This document shows, one piece after another, positions 50,640-59,200 of a DNA stretch of 64,000 nt. Positions within the stretch are counted from its first letter, which is position 1; each line of letters starts with the position of its first letter. Under the pieces are notes generated by a model. It searched no databases. It worked only from the letters and a program-made list of their open reading frames with translations, and was not told where the DNA came from. Both the position numbers and the translations under genes were made by a program. Origin of the DNA: DASVVT01 sp036386415 (lineage in GTDB: Bacteria > Acidobacteriota > Blastocatellia > Pyrinomonadales > Pyrinomonadaceae); contig DASVVT010000084.1 in NCBI GenBank assembly GCA_036386415.1, forward strand, positions 62,001 to 126,000, written 5' to 3'.

Positions 50640-52955
50640 ATGCTTCGCTACATCATTTTCGCCCCGCTCGCTGGCGCAGCGATCAACTGGTTCATCGGTC
50701 GGCGTCTGCGCAATGAAGCGTTTATCGGACTCGTGGCGTGCGGGGCGGTCGCCGTCTCGACTGTGATCGCCTTTCTGGCCGCTTTTAATATCGGCGGACA
50801 CTACGCTGCTGGTGCGCTTCAGACGACGCCGCATGAGCCCATCCTCGACCATCTGTGGACGTGGATCAGCGTCGGCAATTTCCGCGCCGACTTCGGCCTC
50901 GCGATGGATCGTCTGAGCGGTATCTATACGCTCTTTATCACCTTCGTTGGTCTCCTGATACACATCTTCGCGACCGGCTACATGCATGGGGATCGCGGCT
51001 TCTACCGCTTCTTCGCCTATCTGAACCTGTTCATGTTCGCGATGCTGACGCTGGTGCTGGCCGACAACTTCCTTTTGATGTTCGTCGGCTGGGAGGGCGT
51101 CGGCCTCTGCTCCTATCTTTTGATCGGCTATTACACGGATCGCCAGGAGGCTGGCGACGCGGCGAAGAAGGCTTTCATCATGAACCGCATCGGCGACTGG
51201 GGCGTCGTCATGGGCATCATGCTCGTCTTCTTTCTGACGGGGACGATCAGCTTCTTTCCCAAACCGGAGCACGGAATCACAGAGAGCGCTTTGCAGATCA
51301 TCGGCGCGATGACCATTGACCCCTTCACGGCCAGGTCGATCATCGCGGGCGGCATCACATCGGCAGCCGTTCTGCTTTTTATCGGCGCGACGGGTAAGAG
51401 CGCGCAGATTCCTCTCTTCGTCTGGCTGCCGGATGCCATGGCTGGCCCGACGCCTGTCTCCGCCCTGATTCACGCGGCGACGATGGTGACGGCGGGCGTC
51501 TACATGGTCGTACGCTGCTCCGCCATCTACGCGCACGCGCCCACGGCCATGTTCATCATCGCCATCATCGGAGCCCTGACCGCCATCTTTGCCGCGACCA
51601 TCGGGCTCGGACAAAACGACATCAAGAAGGTGCTGGCTTATTCGACCATCTCGCAGTTGGGCTACATGTTCCTGGCGTGCGGCGTCGGCGCGTTCGTCGC
51701 CGCGATCTTCCACGTCATGACGCACGCCTTCTTCAAGGCACTGCTCTTTCTCGGCTCAGGCTCGGTTATTCACGGGATGCACCATGAGCAGGATATGCGT
51801 CGCATGGGGGGCTTGCGCAAGTATATGCCGATCACCTTTGCGACGATGTTCGCGGGCTGGCTCGCGATCAGCGGCATTCCCATCTTCGCCGGATTCTTCT
51901 CGAAGGACGAAATTCTGTGGAAGACTTGGAGCACGGAAGCCGCAGGCATCCCGCACGGCATGGGTAAAGTTTTGTGGGCGGTGGGAGCCTTGACCGCTCT
52001 GCTGACGGCTATCTACATGACGCGTCTGATGGTGATGACCTTCTGGGGCACGGAAAGATTCCGCGAGGCGGAGGCGGGCGGGCAGGCCGACGAAGCGCAC
52101 GCGCACGCTTACGACGAAGGCGTTAAGCCGCACGATGCCGAGATGGCTTCAGCCGGTGACCGCCCGCATCACGAGCCGGATGAGAGTGTCGGCGCTGACC
52201 AGCACGTGGACGAGCACGCCCATCATGGCGGCCCCGTCACTCCGCACGAATCGCCCTGGGTGATGACCGTGCCTTTGATCGTACTGGCGATCCTTTCAAC
52301 CCTTGGAGGGCTCATCGGCGTTCCCTACGCCTTAAGCTCGCTGGTCGGATCAGGCGTCCCGAACTATTTCGAGCACACGCTTGAGCCCGCCATCTGGAGC
52401 CCGCAGGAGTCTACAGAGGGCGGCGAAAGCTCGCGCGAACGAGGGGAGAAGAAGCAGCCGCCGCACTGGCTCTCGCCTGAGCCGCCGCCGCACGACGGCG
52501 CTGCGCCCCTGTCTGTCGGCGAAGGCGAACAGAACGAGCCTGCTTCGGAGCGCACACATTCGCCTGAAGAGATCAGCGCCGAACGTCTTTTCACGCTCAT
52601 CTCTATCATTATTGCCATCGCGGGTATCGGCGTGGGCTGGTTCTGGTTCAGGAAGAGGCCGCTTCAGAAGATGCCGCGCGTGATCGAAGAGAAATACTAC
52701 GTCGATGAGATTTACGACGCGGCGCTCGTCAAGCCTATAGAGGTGGGGTCGCGTGAGGGGCTGTGGAAGCTCTTTGATGTCGCGGTGATTGACGGCATTG
52801 TCAACGGGCTGGGGCGCGGCATCACGCAGATCGGCGCGCTCGTTCGCTACCTTCAGATCGGTTTCGTGCGCAGCTACGCCGCGATCATTCTGCTCGGCGC
52901 GCTCGCCGTCATAGGCTACTTCGCTTACTTCAGCATTCGATCACTGATTCACTGA
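50640..52955 (+). CDS. nuoL: NADH-quinone oxidoreductase subunit L
   Basis: A 771-residue antiporter-like subunit, larger than the usual 600-660. Motifs: DRLSGIYTLFITFVGLLIHI, FVGWEGVGLCSYLLIGYY, LPDAMAGPTPVSALIHAATM and STISQLGYMFLACGVG. Extra length lies in two hydrophilic inserts: residues about 478-540, rich in His and Asp (AHAHAYDEG; DEHAHHGG), and about 580-645, rich in Glu, Pro and Ser. The lateral helix HL should come at the C-terminus. No Shine-Dalgarno sequence. Confidence 0.96.
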   Translation: MLRYIIFAPLAGAAINWFIGRRLRNEAFIGLVACGAVAVSTVIAFLAAFNIGGHYAAGALQTTPHEPILDHLWTWISVGNFRADFGLAMDRLSGIYTLFITFVGLLIHIFATGYMHGDRGFYRFFAYLNLFMFAMLTLVLADNFLLMFVGWEGVGLCSYLLIGYYTDRQEAGDAAKKAFIMNRIGDWGVVMGIMLVFFLTGTISFFPKPEHGITESALQIIGAMTIDPFTARSIIAGGITSAAVLLFIGATGKSAQIPLFVWLPDAMAGPTPVSALIHAATMVTAGVYMVVRCSAIYAHAPTAMFIIAIIGALTAIFAATIGLGQNDIKKVLAYSTISQLGYMFLACGVGAFVAAIFHVMTHAFFKALLFLGSGSVIHGMHHEQDMRRMGGLRKYMPITFATMFAGWLAISGIPIFAGFFSKDEILWKTWSTEAAGIPHGMGKVLWAVGALTALLTAIYMTRLMVMTFWGTERFREAEAGGQADEAHAHAYDEGVKPHDAEMASAGDRPHHEPDESVGADQHVDEHAHHGGPVTPHESPWVMTVPLIVLAILSTLGGLIGVPYALSSLVGSGVPNYFEHTLEPAIWSPQESTEGGESSRERGEKKQPPHWLSPEPPPHDGAAPLSVGEGEQNEPASERTHSPEEISAERLFTLISIIIAIAGIGVGWFWFRKRPLQKMPRVIEEKYYVDEIYDAALVKPIEVGSREGLWKLFDVAVIDGIVNGLGRGITQIGALVRYLQIGFVRSYAAIILLGALAVIGYFAYFSIRSLIH

Positions 52956-52960
52956 GGCGT

Positions 52961-54508
52961 ATGTTGAGATACTTGCTCACAACCCTGATCCTGCTCCCCG
53001 TGGTCGGCGCTGTCGCCGCCGCCGGGCACGGCTTTGCGCCCTACCGGCGTGAGACGCATTACCGCTGGATCGCGCTCCTGTTTTCTCTCGCGACCTTCGC
53101 GCTCAGCCTGTTGCTTCTGACCGGCGCGCGCGGGTACGACAGCGCCGCGTTTCTTTTCGAGCAGAACACGCCCTGGATCGGCTCAATCGGCGCGAGCTAC
53201 CATCTCGGCGTTGACGGCATCAGTTTGTGGCTCGTGCTGTTGACGACGCTGCTGGTTCCCGTTTCGATTCTGTCGAGCTGGCGCGCGGTGGAGAAGCGCA
53301 CGCTCTCTTACTACGCCTTTCTGCTCGTCCTCGAAGGAGCGATGATCGGCGTCTTCGTCTCGCTGGATCTGCTGGTTTTCTATCTCTTCTTCGAGGCGTC
53401 GCTCGTGCCTATGTTCTTCCTGATCGGCATCTGGGGCGGCGAGCGGCGCATCTACGCGGCGGTCAAGTTTTTCATCTACACGGCAGTGGGCAGCCTCTTG
53501 ATGCTCGTCGGCATCATCGTGCTCTATTACAATTTCAAGACTTTCGACTATGTGACTATCTTGAGCGCGATGCAGAATGGAACGAGTCTCAGCGAGCACC
53601 TGGAGTTCTGGCTCTTTCTGGCCTTCGCTTTCGCGTTCTGCATCAAGGTTCCGCTCTTCCCGTTTCACACCTGGCTGCCGGACGCGCACACGGAAGCGCC
53701 GACCGCCGGGTCTGTGATCCTCGCGGGCGTGCTCCTGAAGATGGGCACGTACGGGCTGTTGCGTTTCAACCTCGCGCTCTTCCCCTTGATGTCGCGCAAA
53801 TTTGCCCTGGTGATGATTACGCTCGCCATCATCGGCATCATCTACGGCGCGCTCGTGGCGATGGTGCAGCCTGATGTCAAGCGACTGGTCGCCTACTCAT
53901 CCGTCAGTCACATGGGCTTTGTCGTGCTCGGCCTCTTCTCTTTCACTGAGCAGGGGATGCAGGGCGCGCTCTACCAGATGCTCAACCACGGCGTCTCGAC
54001 GGGCGCGCTCTTCCTGTTCGTCGGCATGATCTACGAGAGACGCCACACGCGCATGATCGCGGATTACGGCGGGCTCTCGACCTCTATGCCGTGGTTCTCA
54101 GCTTTCTTTGTGATCGCGTCGCTCTCATCCATCGGGCTACCGTTCCTCAATGGCTTCGTCGGTGAGTTTCTCATCCTGCTCGGTATGTGGACATCTACGG
54201 CCATTCGCCATCCGTGGATTGCGACGATGGTTGGCGGGACGGGCATGATCCTCGCCGCCGTCTACATGCTGTGGATGTTGCAGCGTGTCGTCTTCGGGCG
54301 TCTGAGGAATGAGAAGAATGCACAGCTTCCCGACCTCGATGCGCGCGAGATCGGTTTGCTTGTTCCGTTGCTCTTGCTTATGCTGTTCATGGGCGTCTAC
54401 CCGCGCCCGTTTCTGGATCGCTCGCGCCAGAGCGTTCTCTTCGTGCGAGAGCGCGTCATGCAGGACGAGCGCGGCGGTTCCTATACTGTCGATGTGAGAA
54501 AACCTTGA
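52961..54508 (+). CDS. nuoM: NADH-quinone oxidoreductase subunit M
   Basis: A 515-residue antiporter-like subunit. Motifs: GVDGISLWLVLLTTLLVPV, LVFYLFFEASLVPMFFLIG with the functional Glu, FHTWLPDAHTEAPTAGSVIL and YSSVSHMGFVVLGLFSF. Five bases follow the nuoL stop, so this is the only tightly packed pair in the operon without a repeat. Confidence 0.97.
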   Translation: MLRYLLTTLILLPVVGAVAAAGHGFAPYRRETHYRWIALLFSLATFALSLLLLTGARGYDSAAFLFEQNTPWIGSIGASYHLGVDGISLWLVLLTTLLVPVSILSSWRAVEKRTLSYYAFLLVLEGAMIGVFVSLDLLVFYLFFEASLVPMFFLIGIWGGERRIYAAVKFFIYTAVGSLLMLVGIIVLYYNFKTFDYVTILSAMQNGTSLSEHLEFWLFLAFAFAFCIKVPLFPFHTWLPDAHTEAPTAGSVILAGVLLKMGTYGLLRFNLALFPLMSRKFALVMITLAIIGIIYGALVAMVQPDVKRLVAYSSVSHMGFVVLGLFSFTEQGMQGALYQMLNHGVSTGALFLFVGMIYERRHTRMIADYGGLSTSMPWFSAFFVIASLSSIGLPFLNGFVGEFLILLGMWTSTAIRHPWIATMVGGTGMILAAVYMLWMLQRVVFGRLRNEKNAQLPDLDAREIGLLVPLLLLMLFMGVYPRPFLDRSRQSVLFVRERVMQDERGGSYTVDVRKP

Positions 54509-54510
54509 TG

Positions 54511-54582
54511 GTGAATCGTAAATCGTGAATCGTAAATCGACGCACGGGCTTTCTTTCACGATCTGCCATTTACGATTCACGA
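54511..54582. repeat. Inverted word repeat, AATCGTA/AATCGTG type
   Basis: The left arm is GTGAATCGTAAATCGTGAAT and onward; the right arm is CACGATCTGCCATTTACGAT and onward. Same words as at 10769. It fills the nuoM-tlpA-like gap. Confidence 0.9.
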
Positions 54583-54592
54583 GATGATGCTT

Positions 54593-55147
54593 ATGAAAAA
54601 ATCTTTCCTTTTCGTTGCACTCGTAGTTCTTCTCGTCTCAGGGGTCTGGCTTGTGCCTGCGTTGAGAGCACAGCAGCCGCAGGCGGAGGATGAGATCACA
54701 GTTAACCTGAAGGGCGCTGACGGCAAGTCGTATGACATCGCAGAGATGCGCGGCAACGTCGTCGTCGTCTCATTCGGGGCGACGTGGTGCCAGCCGTGCG
54801 CCGACGAGCTACGCATCCTCGAGCAGTTGCGGAAAGAGTATGAGGGCAAGCCCGTCAAATTCCTGTGGGTGAGCATCGAGCGCGAGGATGAGGTGTCGGA
54901 CGGGGCTCTGCGCAGCTACGCGAAGAAGCTCAAGCTGACGTTTCCTGTGCTGCGTGACCCGACCAAGTTCACCTTCGCACAGTTCTCAGACCTTGTACGC
55001 ATCCCGCTCGTCACCATCTTCGATAAAGGAGGACGGCTGGTCGTCAAGCAGAGGGGCATGTCGGCTCCGAATGAATACAAAACTTTGATCCGCAGCCGCG
55101 TTGATAAGTTTCTGGCGGCGGGGTCGAGCGCGAGTTCGATGAAATAG
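54593..55147 (+). CDS. TlpA/ResA-like thioredoxin-fold protein
   Basis: A 184-residue protein with signal peptide or anchor (LFVALVVLLVSGVWLVPALRA) followed by an AhpC/TlpA-type thioredoxin fold. The redox motif is WCQPC in VSFGATWCQPCADELRIL, and the cis-Pro region is VRIPLVTIFDKGG. It should act outside the cytoplasm on thiols. It lies between nuoM and nuoN in the same direction. ATG 54593 fits the signal peptide; two upstream in-frame ATGs (54584, 54587) are possible. Confidence 0.9.
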   Translation: MKKSFLFVALVVLLVSGVWLVPALRAQQPQAEDEITVNLKGADGKSYDIAEMRGNVVVVSFGATWCQPCADELRILEQLRKEYEGKPVKFLWVSIEREDEVSDGALRSYAKKLKLTFPVLRDPTKFTFAQFSDLVRIPLVTIFDKGGRLVVKQRGMSAPNEYKTLIRSRVDKFLAAGSSASSMK

Positions 55148-55178
55148 GCGTCAAGAGAGGCAGGGTGGTTAAGTGAAA

Positions 55179-55270
55179 GAAGGTTTTAACGCAAAGGACG
55201 CAAAGGTTTTCGCAAAGGACGCAGAGGGTTGAGCCTTCCTTTGCGTCCTTTGCGTTAAAATAATCCTTCT
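55179..55270. repeat. Inverted word repeat, GCAAAGGAC type
   Basis: The left arm is GAAGGTTTTAACGCAAAGGA and onward; the right arm is CCTTTGCGTTAAAATAATCC with TTC. Outer GAGAG and CTCTC words extend it on both sides. It occupies the gap before nuoN. Confidence 0.9.
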
Positions 55271-55294
55271 CAAGACACTCTCTGAGTTTCCAAG

Positions 55295-56899
55295 ATGATA
55301 ACGTGCCTGGCATTTCAAACCCTATCGCCCGACATCAATTTCTCGCTCATCATGCCGGAATTGATCGTCGGTGGCGTGGCCGTGCTGGTCATGCTGGTGG
55401 ACGCGTTCGCGCGCGCTCATCAGCGCTGGGTGACGGGCAGCCTTTCGCTCACAGGGCTCGTCGCGGCGGCCATTTCCTGCATCTGGATGTGGGCATACGG
55501 CACGGGCGCGAATGGTGATTTCAACGGCATGATCGTGCTCGACGAGCTGCGGCTCAGCTTTACGCTGATTGTGCTGCTGGTCTCAATGCTCACCATACTC
55601 ATCTCCATGATCTGGATCGAAGGCGAGGGACTTCCGGCGGGCGAGTTTCATGCGCTGCTGCTTTTTGCCACTTCGGGGATGATGCTGATGGCATCGGGCG
55701 GCGATCTGGTCATCATTTTTCTGGGTCTGGAAATCCTCTCCATAGCCACTTACGTGATGGCCGGTTTCCGTCGCACAGACCTGCGCTCGAACGAATCCTC
55801 GCTCAAATATTTCATCCTGGGGTCTTTCTCCTCCGCCTTTCTTCTCTACGGCATCGCGCTCATCTATGGGGCGACGGCGACCAGAAGCGGCCTGGCCGGA
55901 ACGACGAACATCGCTTCTATCGCCGAGCGCGTGGACGATTCACTCTACCCACCCTTGCTCTTTGCCGGAGCCGCGATGATGCTCGTGGGCTTCTGCTTTA
56001 AGGTGGCGACCGCTCCCTTCCACGTCTGGACGCCCGATGTTTACGAGGGCGCGCCCACACCTGTCACGGCCTTCATGGCCGCCGGGCCGAAAGCCGCCGG
56101 GTTCGCCTCCTTCCTGAGGGTCTTTGTCGTCGGGTTTCCATTTGTCGCGGCCACGGCGAGCGTCACAGGAGCGTCCGATGGGGCATCGCTGCACGAAGCG
56201 TGGCTCTATTCGCTCTTTGTGATCTCGATCCTCACGATGAGCATCGGCAATGTTGTGGCTATCGTGCAGAACAACGTCAAGCGCATGCTCGCCTACTCTT
56301 CGATTGCGCACGCCGGTTACGCCCTGGTCGGATTCGTGGCGGCGGGTGCAAGCCCGGATGCTGAGCAGAGAAGCATCGCCGTGGCATCGGTCGCTTTCTA
56401 CATGCTGACCTACGCCGTGATGAACCTGGGCGCGTTCAGTATCGTGACGCTAATTGCGCGCAACAATGATCGCCGCACGGAGGTCGAAGACTACAGCGGC
56501 ATCGGCGCGCGTGCGCCCGGTCTCGCCTTCGCCCTCTCGCTCTTTCTCCTGAGCCTGCTGGGAATGCCCCTGACCGCCGGGTTCATGGGCAAGATCATGG
56601 TCTTTCGCGCGGCGCTCAATGCGGGCTACACCACACAGAACGAGATGTTTTACGCCCTCGTGGTGATCGGCGTTCTGAATACGGTCATTTCTGCTTACTA
56701 TTATCTGCGGCTGATCATCGTCATGTTCTTTCGCGAGCGTCAGACGCAGTGGAGCGCCCCACGCATCCCTGCGGCTCTCTCCTGGGCTCTCATCATCACC
56801 GTGCTGGGGGTCTTTTACCTGGGGATTTTTCCGGGTCGCGTGTTTGACGCGTTTCAGAGAAGGCCAGCCGGAAGAAGCGTGTCCGTATCCGTACGATGA
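55295..56899 (+). CDS. nuoN: NADH-quinone oxidoreductase subunit N
   Basis: A 534-residue antiporter-like subunit. Motifs: DLVIIFLGLEILSIATYVMA with the functional Glu, SLKYFILGSFSSAFLLYG, FHVWTPDVYEGAPTPVTAFM and YSSIAHAGYALVGF. Length is within the family range. Last gene of the operon. Confidence 0.96.
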   Translation: MITCLAFQTLSPDINFSLIMPELIVGGVAVLVMLVDAFARAHQRWVTGSLSLTGLVAAAISCIWMWAYGTGANGDFNGMIVLDELRLSFTLIVLLVSMLTILISMIWIEGEGLPAGEFHALLLFATSGMMLMASGGDLVIIFLGLEILSIATYVMAGFRRTDLRSNESSLKYFILGSFSSAFLLYGIALIYGATATRSGLAGTTNIASIAERVDDSLYPPLLFAGAAMMLVGFCFKVATAPFHVWTPDVYEGAPTPVTAFMAAGPKAAGFASFLRVFVVGFPFVAATASVTGASDGASLHEAWLYSLFVISILTMSIGNVVAIVQNNVKRMLAYSSIAHAGYALVGFVAAGASPDAEQRSIAVASVAFYMLTYAVMNLGAFSIVTLIARNNDRRTEVEDYSGIGARAPGLAFALSLFLLSLLGMPLTAGFMGKIMVFRAALNAGYTTQNEMFYALVVIGVLNTVISAYYYLRLIIVMFFRERQTQWSAPRIPAALSWALIITVLGVFYLGIFPGRVFDAFQRRPAGRSVSVSVR

Positions 56900-57135
56900 A
56901 GCGAGCCGCGAGCGGCATCTCACAAAAATTGACCGTCAGGACACAGAAAACCATAAAGTGGGTTATATAATCCGAGCTGGAGTTGAAGGAGAGGGGAAAT
57001 TAAGACGCGTGGAGCGCAGAGAGGCGTAAGACCCTCTGGGGATGCAAAAAAGGGTTCTTCTCTCTCTGTTCCTTTGCGAGTAGACCTTGCGCTATTTGGC
57101 GTTTAGAGCGGATTTGATTCGCCTGTAGGGTAGAT

Positions 57136-57225
57136 AAACCGCAAAGGTCGCCAAGGATGAAGACGCAAAGAACGCGAAGGAATCTCCAGCGCCCTCTGCG
57201 GTTTCCTTGGCGTCCTTTGCGGTTA
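57136..57225. repeat. Inverted word repeat, CGCAAAGG/CGCCAAGG type
   Basis: AACCGCAAAGGTCGCCAAGG (57137 on) and CCTTGGCGTCCTTTGCGGTT (to 57224) match except for one base. It sits in the 409-base gap 56900-57308, which otherwise shows no gene and no clear promoter. Confidence 0.9.
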
Positions 57226-57308
57226 CATTGCTCTCGCCCTACACTCAATTGATATTGGCTCCAGATAGCTTCTTTGTGAGCGCGGAGTGCGAGTTTCTGC
57301 CAACAAGT

Positions 57309-57869
57309 ATGACCGTAACAAAGACGAGTGCTCTTTTTGTGATACAGCCCGACGCAGGAGCAAGCAATGCGCCGCGCGCCGTCTCTGTCTCGCGTCTGGC
57401 GGAGGAGGTCAGGGAAACGCTCTGTGAGATGTGGATTCCGAGTATCTATCGCGAGCGTATACTCATCTTGCGCACACGCTCGCACCATCTGGACGTACCG
57501 GCGAAGGAGAACCCCGTCGAGGTGCAACACACTCTCCTGGGGGTGGAGCTGAAGGTCGGGCGGCATCGCATGTTGTGTCCTGATCTGGCGACGGCGCGTT
57601 ACCTTTCGGTCTTTGCGCGAGCAGGGTGCGCTGATATAGCCGTACCTTACGACATCACGAAGATTTCCAGCCTCGCAGATGAGCTCGAATCCGGTTGGCA
57701 TCGCATGTTACTCTTAATCGAGCGCGCCGCAGAAGAGCGACATGCCTCCTTCGGCTCGCGCGCCCGCTCTCAGCTCGTACGTGAGCTTCGGGATGAGATC
57801 ACAAAGGCAGGTGCGGGGACGGCGATTCCGCAATTTAACCAGAATACGAAACAGCGGCGCGCGCAATAA
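57309..57869 (+). CDS. Protein of unknown function before the amidotransferase gene
   Basis: A 186-residue soluble protein. The ATG at 57309 (MTVTKTSALFVIQ) is chosen because the longer frame runs into repeat sequence. Visible features: EEVRETLCEMWIPSIYRERI, a possible binding loop HHLDVPAKENP, VELKVGRHRMLCPDLATARY and a helical end SLADELESGWHRML. No known motif. It is followed after 39 bases by the glutamine amidotransferase, so a shared task is plausible. Confidence 0.7.
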   Translation: MTVTKTSALFVIQPDAGASNAPRAVSVSRLAEEVRETLCEMWIPSIYRERILILRTRSHHLDVPAKENPVEVQHTLLGVELKVGRHRMLCPDLATARYLSVFARAGCADIAVPYDITKISSLADELESGWHRMLLLIERAAEERHASFGSRARSQLVRELRDEITKAGAGTAIPQFNQNTKQRRAQ

Positions 57870-57908
57870 AACAGGAGAGCGCGCACCGCGCCAAGACTGA
57901 CAGAGACG

Positions 57909-58943
57909 ATGCAAGAGATACTTCTCGATAAAGAGCTTCCGCTCGACAAACCGGAGCCACTACCTTTCCCCTTCAACCAGCGCACGTTCTGCCGTTACGA
58001 GCCGATAGAAAAACGGATCGAAGCGGCGCGCGTGCTCGTCATAGATAATCTGCTGCGCGACGAGCGGGACATTACTGACGTGGCACGCAAAGATTGGGGG
58101 CGTGATCTCAAGATGCACCTCAATCGCGAGCGCCTGGTCGCCGAGCTGGCGCTGGAGAACATCCTCAACAACGTCTCGCGGCTGGTAAAGAAACCTGTGA
58201 CACGCGTCGCGCACCTGTCAGAGATTGCCGCAGCCGCCAAGAGCTTTCGCCCGGATGCGATTGTCCTGAGCGGCACATTGCAGGACTTCGATTACTACAA
58301 CCCGGAACTGATCGAGAGCTTCTCCCGCTTCATACGCGAGACGCGCACACCCGTCCTCGGCATCTGCGGCGGGCACGAGCTGGTGGGTCTCAGCTTCGGA
58401 GCGCGCGTCGTGACGCTCTCTAACCTTGAGCAGCACGAGCAGCGCGCCGGACGCTCCTTCGAGTACCAGTACCATTTCATACGCATCACTGCGCCGCTCG
58501 ACCCTATCTTCTGCGGCTTCGACGACCCCGACTCCGGCCTCTGGCAGGACTATACGCGGGAGGCAGGCATCCTTCGCGTGTGGCAGAATCACGGCCTCCA
58601 GCTTGATCGCGTGCCGCAGGGGTTCGAGCTTCTCGCCACCTCCTACAAGTGTCGCAACCAGATGATGGTCAAACGCACCGAAGGCCAGCTCATCTACACA
58701 GTCCAGTTTCATCTCGAAAAATCTTTTCAGGACCTGAGCCGCCGCCAGGACGCGCATCGCCTCAACCCCAACCTCTCACCGGAGGAGCGCAAGCGCATGC
58801 TCCGCGACGACGCAGAGAGCCGCACGCGCTGGGCGCACCAGAACGAATCGCGCGACGGGCGCATTATTTTTGAGAACTTCCTGCGCGAGGCTTTGAGCCA
58901 CGTCGACGAGATTGCCGATAGCTGCCCGCAAGACAGCGACTGA
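57909..58943 (+). CDS. Class I glutamine amidotransferase-like protein
   Basis: A 344-residue protein. From about residue 110 it is a triad-type GATase: SGTLQDFDYYNPELI, the nucleophile elbow TPVLGICGGHELVGLSFGAR, and the late His-x-Glu in QFHLEKSF. The N-terminal 100 residues (RVLVIDNLLRDERDI; RDLKMHLNRERLVAEL) and a charged C-terminal tail are extra. It could release ammonia for an amide ligase; the acceptor is not known. Its neighbours include a GCS2-type ligase and an ATP-grasp-like protein. Confidence 0.85.
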   Translation: MQEILLDKELPLDKPEPLPFPFNQRTFCRYEPIEKRIEAARVLVIDNLLRDERDITDVARKDWGRDLKMHLNRERLVAELALENILNNVSRLVKKPVTRVAHLSEIAAAAKSFRPDAIVLSGTLQDFDYYNPELIESFSRFIRETRTPVLGICGGHELVGLSFGARVVTLSNLEQHEQRAGRSFEYQYHFIRITAPLDPIFCGFDDPDSGLWQDYTREAGILRVWQNHGLQLDRVPQGFELLATSYKCRNQMMVKRTEGQLIYTVQFHLEKSFQDLSRRQDAHRLNPNLSPEERKRMLRDDAESRTRWAHQNESRDGRIIFENFLREALSHVDEIADSCPQDSD

Positions 58944-59015
58944 GCCCGATCAGTCAGAGTGAAGCTCAATACCCGACACCTTATACCAGGTTGCAGGGTA
59001 AAAGAAGGTCATTAA

Positions 59016-59087
59016 TGATCCACGAAATCACACGAAAGGGCACGAAATAGCCTGTCTTCGTGTTGTTTCGTGTTAATTTGTGGATCG
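59016..59087. repeat. Inverted word repeat, CACACGAAA type
   Basis: GATCCACGAAATCACACGAA and TTCGTGTTAATTTGTGGATC form the arms, with extra CACGAAA words between. It lies between convergent genes. Confidence 0.85.
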
Positions 59088-59144
59088 TCTCCCGCCTCTC
59101 TTCCAGTGCAATTCAGTAATCCATTGGCTGTCCTCTATGAATGC

Positions 59145-59174
59145 AAAAAGGGCAGGGAGCGATTCCCTGCCCTT
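59145..59174 (-). terminator. Rho-independent terminator after the carboxylate-amine ligase gene
   Basis: An 11-base stem AAGGGCAGGGA/TCCCTGCCCTT with a 5-base loop is followed on the minus strand by a T-run. It lies 27 bases past the stop at 59201. On the plus strand the T-run is missing. Confidence 0.85.
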
Positions 59175-59200
59175 GGCGCGTCTCTGCTATTGGAAGCGAG

